A stretch of DNA of 10,792 nucleotides, from positions 1 to 10,792 of the forward strand of contig RXOD01006278.1 of assembly GCA_005223375.1 (NCBI GenBank), read 5' to 3'. Positions 8,501 to 10,792 of the stretch are shown here, one piece after another; the stretch's first letter is position 1; every line of letters starts with the position of its first letter. The stretch is from Amoebophrya sp. AT5.2 (Eukaryota; Sar; Dinophyceae; Syndiniales; Amoebophryaceae). Below the pieces are notes generated by a model. That model did not search any database, was not told the DNA's origin, and saw only the letters and a list, made by a program, of their open reading frames with translations. Made by a program: the position numbers and the translations under genes.

Positions 8501-10664
8501 GAGAGGGGGACCAAGCGATGGGGCTTCATCCCGAAGTGCAGATTCCGTTTTTGCCACCGCGACCGTCGGGCGCGGAGCAAGCGCCGAAAGTGGAGTGGCT
8601 GGGGCTGCCGTTCGCGGACAAAGTGGAGAACGACTACATCATGAGCGACGACTTCGTGCCCAAATATGAGCTCGGAGTACATTTACATTTTTCTACTGTA
8701 GAGTATACGTTTTAGAGTCCTCGCGGTAGCGCCGCAACTCAATTGATGTGAAGAGTGTGGCAGTAGAGCATGATTTTGAAGGCGGAGGTCACGGTATCGA
8801 TGCAAATCAATGAATCTCCCGAACTGCAACTGATTCATTGAGTTAAGATGGCATGATGATCACGACCTCCCTCTCTACTATTTTTGTCTTTAGATCGAGC
8901 CTCCTGGCTACAAGTACGACCTGAAAGAGTGGGAGAAGTTCGCACTGGACCTCTCGCCGGCGACCAGGAAGCGGTTCCAGGAGCACAGGGAGGCCTACCT
9001 CGCCTACCTCGAGACCCAGAAGAAGGTCGATCCCTTCGAGAAAAAACCTGACGACAAGAAGGACGACGACGCCACCAAAAAGACGGAGAACAAGCCCACC
9101 GCAATCGTCGTCGAGGACCATACTGCGGTCATGCAGGTGGGGAGTAAGAAGGTTGCAGGTGGAGGTGCAGCTCCTCCCCCCGACGAAGCGGCCGAAGACA
9201 AGAGTCTAGCCGAGGCGGCCGCCAAACTGCAGCAAGACATCACCGACGTGTTCGAACAAGAAGACGATGGCACTGCTCCCGTCAGCCTGGTGAATGCTTT
9301 CCCGGACACCTACAACGCGGACTACTACGATCGGGGGTCCTCGCAGTCTTCAGCCGAAGAGTCGTGGACACCGGCACTGCTAGTGCGGGACGCGATCAAG
9401 GGTGGCGTAGAAGAAGCCTTTGGACCGCAGGTCGAAAGGACGAAAGCGCTGGCGCCGGAAGAAGCGACGGAGGCGGCGGAGGAAGTTGTCGAAGAAGACG
9501 CGGCAGGGACGAAGGCGGAGGAGGATCCAGGAGGAGCCGCAGGTACAGTTGTGCTACGCCGCTTTTACCTGCTCGAGCTGGTGGTAGTGTGCTTTCCCGT
9601 GGTCGTGGCTCGTGTTCGTGTAGATTGCTTCTTCGATGCGATTTCGAATGCTGCACTATCTGAATGGCATAAATTATCACTCGCCCTGATCGGCTCCTGT
9701 TGTGTATACGTCAGCTCCCGAGGGAGTTCCGGCCGGCGATACCTCGGTCGTGCCGGCCGAAGCTGCCGCTGGCACCGAGGACAAGAACGACGATATCGGT
9801 CTCGACTCCATGCTTGGCGTCAATCAGCAGGACCTCGTTGAACAAAATCGCGGCGTTTCTAAAGACGGCGACGCGTCTCCCCACTCCACCGATTCTCCCG
9901 GCTCGACGAGTCCGGTCGTGCCTAGCGCGGAACCCGCCGCCGAGCTGGGCATCACTTTTCCCCCGAAGAAGAAGAAGAAGAAGCTGACCAAGGAGGAGCA
10001 GCTGGTACTGTTGAAGGAGGAGACGAAGAAGGGTGAGGTGCTCGCGCTTCTGGAGGCCCAGCGAAAGAGCGGTGCAGAGATCATCCACCCCAAGGTGATG
10101 GCGCTGCTGCACGAAGTGCTGGCAAACGACCAGGAACTGCAGAAGGCCGAGGAGGCGTTCTTCGGGAAGAAGACGATCACGGTGGACCTCCTGAAGGAGC
10201 AGTCGAAGTCGACCCACTCGCTGCTCTCCTCGCAACACTCAACTGGATTCTCGCAGCTGAACACACGCGTGAAGACGAAGAAACAGATGAAGCTGGGGTG
10301 GAACCTGGGGGAGCTGGGCGAGAAGTATCACCGCGAGATGGAGAGCTTCGTAGAACAGCAGAAGCTGATGAAACGCGACAACTTCCAAAAACTAATGGGG
10401 GAGGACTTCAAGAACAAGGAGAGGGGCGTCACGAAAAGCGGCCAGGTGATCGCGATCCACTTTCCGTCGTCGATTCCGGAGAAGCAGAAGGAAATCGCGG
10501 AGAAAAACTCGGAGGTGATGAAGAACCGGAGAAACGAAAGGGAAACAAAAAAGTGGGTCGCGGAGAAGTACCTGCCGGACATCTACGTCCGGGTGTGCGA
10601 AAAGCATGGAAGGGGAAGCGCGGAGTATCTATTGGCAACGGCAATGGATTATTGGAAAATCTAA
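5573..10664 (+). CDS. Large acidic protein with a degenerate CEP164-type WW-like segment, five exons
   Basis: Exons are 5573-7454, 7628-7798, 7928-8676, 8894-9542 and 9715-10664, joining to 4401 nt and 1466 residues. Residues 1 to about 410 are acidic, Gly/Ala-rich and probably disordered, with DPLGAT at both 112-117 and 353-358. Residues 425-570 hold a conserved-looking block: YLLLVKWLTQPLPEEW ending at W511, then FYNTLTGECSRLHP ending at P557. CEP164-type proteins show APLPxxW, then FNxxTGESxWxHP. Here the second Trp position is R554 and an insertion separates the halves, so binding of proline ligands is doubtful. The remainder is charged and probably helical, with a six-Lys run at 1235-1240. 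All junction phases fit a single gene. A basal-body or ciliary role is inference from the WW-like block alone. A split into separate genes is less likely, because no internal exon begins with a plausible start. Confidence 0.78.
7455..7627 (+). other. WW-like gene intron 1 (173 nt, GT-AG, phase 1)
   Basis: The donor is GTAGAT and the acceptor CTCTCTGCAG, with a good pyrimidine tract. T plus CC makes S628. Without splicing the frame stops at 7460. A 7-bp stem (GTGCGAT 7528-7534 with ATCGCAC 7546-7552) lies inside. An alternative AG at 7667 does not fit the phase of any nearby GT donor. Confidence 0.82.
7799..7927 (+). other. WW-like gene intron 2 (129 nt, in-frame, stop-free)
   Basis: The donor is GTACTT and the acceptor CTCTTGCAG. 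The stretch is T/A-rich and codes for an out-of-character hydrophobic/aromatic peptide between two Gln/Ser/Ala/Asp-rich segments. Removing it joins C to CT (P685) and gives a smooth low-complexity sequence, QQAAPSSDADDPSSQ. Because 129 is 43 codons with no stop, the intron is invisible to ORF finding and its retention would simply insert 43 residues. Confidence 0.75.
8677..8893 (+). other. WW-like gene intron 3 (217 nt, GT-AG, phase 0)
   Basis: The donor is GTACAT and the acceptor TTTTTGTCTTTAG. It joins KYELG to IEPPGYKYD. Unspliced, the frame stops at 8713. The intron contains a long imperfect hairpin, listed separately. Confidence 0.85.
8783..8870 (+). repeat. Long imperfect inverted repeat inside an intron
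   Basis: GGAGGTC (8783-8789) pairs with GACCTCC (8864-8870). ATGC (8800-8803) pairs with GCAT (8851-8854). TCAATGAATC (8807-8816) pairs with GATTCATTGA (8832-8841). The three nested helices give 21 base pairs over 88 nt. The arrangement resembles the inverted-repeat architecture of introner-type elements, or a structured RNA. Only this one copy is visible in the window. Confidence 0.5.
9543..9714 (+). other. WW-like gene intron 4 (172 nt, GT-AG, phase 1)
   Basis: The donor is GTACAG, after the PGGAA codons, and the acceptor is TATACGTCAG. G plus CT makes A1151, and splicing continues as APEGVPAGD. The intron has no stop in the upstream frame but is not a multiple of three, so read-through would lose the downstream frame. 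Its translation is hydrophobic and cysteine-rich, unlike the acidic exons on each side. Confidence 0.85.
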
Positions 10665-10792
10665 ATTTTGTTGTATGTTTTGAAGCTTGCTTTACGGGTA
10701 TTTAGATCGCCGCGGGGCTGTAAAGCGTCGCGTCATCCCAGGGGGCAAAGCTGGGTTACCAAGGTTTCCTGCGAAAGTCGCTCTGTGCCGAG
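10665..10792. other. 3' flank of the WW-like gene
   Basis: An AT-rich stretch follows the TAA stop (10662-10664), then GC-richer sequence to the window edge. No polyadenylation hexamer, terminator or new reading frame can be supported in this short piece. Confidence 0.5.

Noticed and set aside
7807..8682. 291-codon open frame on the - strand
   Set aside because: It lies opposite exons 2-3 and intron 2 of the large gene, has no recognisable domain, and is an Arg/Leu-rich reflection of GC-rich sense codons.
9543..9714. Read-through of exon 4 into a hydrophobic, Cys-containing C-terminus
   Set aside because: The frame is open but the segment has donor and acceptor sites in matching phase, and splicing reconnects two similar acidic, Ala/Pro-rich segments.
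1..10792. CRISPR array, tRNA, rRNA, insertion sequence or phage genes
   Set aside because: No regularly spaced direct repeats, no tRNA T-loop consensus, no rRNA-like conserved blocks, and no transposase or phage protein motifs were seen on either strand.

Overview
The window looks like nuclear DNA of a protist. Two of its three genes are interrupted by short GT-AG introns (129-232 nt), coding exons are GC-rich, introns and spacers are AT-richer, and all three genes read on the + strand in one head-to-tail series. One gene product resembles a centriole/cilium-type WW protein, which would fit a ciliated or flagellated lineage. An alveolate (dinoflagellate relative) is a reasonable guess from the style of the locus, but nothing here proves the taxon.

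Layout. 1-1210: spacer with an unusual cluster of TCTAGA/CTAG palindromes (19-620), a perfect 14-bp inverted repeat 437 nt apart, and a possible small coding fragment (711-863). 1211-2768: a four-exon gene for a TVP23/FAM18 Golgi membrane protein, 325 residues after splicing; this is the firmest call. 2769-3646: spacer with no recognised gene. 3647-5065: an intronless 472-residue protein of the choline/ethanolamine kinase and APH phosphotransferase fold. 5066-5572: spacer with a tight hairpin after the kinase and a pyrimidine-rich AG placed directly against the next ATG. 5573-10664: a five-exon gene for a 1466-residue protein with an acidic low-complexity N-terminus, a degenerate CEP164-type WW-like segment and a long charged C-terminal half. 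10665-10792: 3' flank with no feature called.

All splice phases in the two split genes agree and both spliced lengths divide by three. One intron (7799-7927) is a multiple of three with no stop codon, so simple ORF calling would translate it as protein. Another intron (8677-8893) holds a long imperfect hairpin.

The genes do not form an obvious pathway. A Golgi membrane protein and a possible phospholipid-head-group kinase both touch endomembrane biology, while the third gene looks structural. The shared orientation is consistent with a unidirectional gene cluster. No CRISPR array, rRNA, tRNA, insertion sequence or prokaryotic operon signal was seen.
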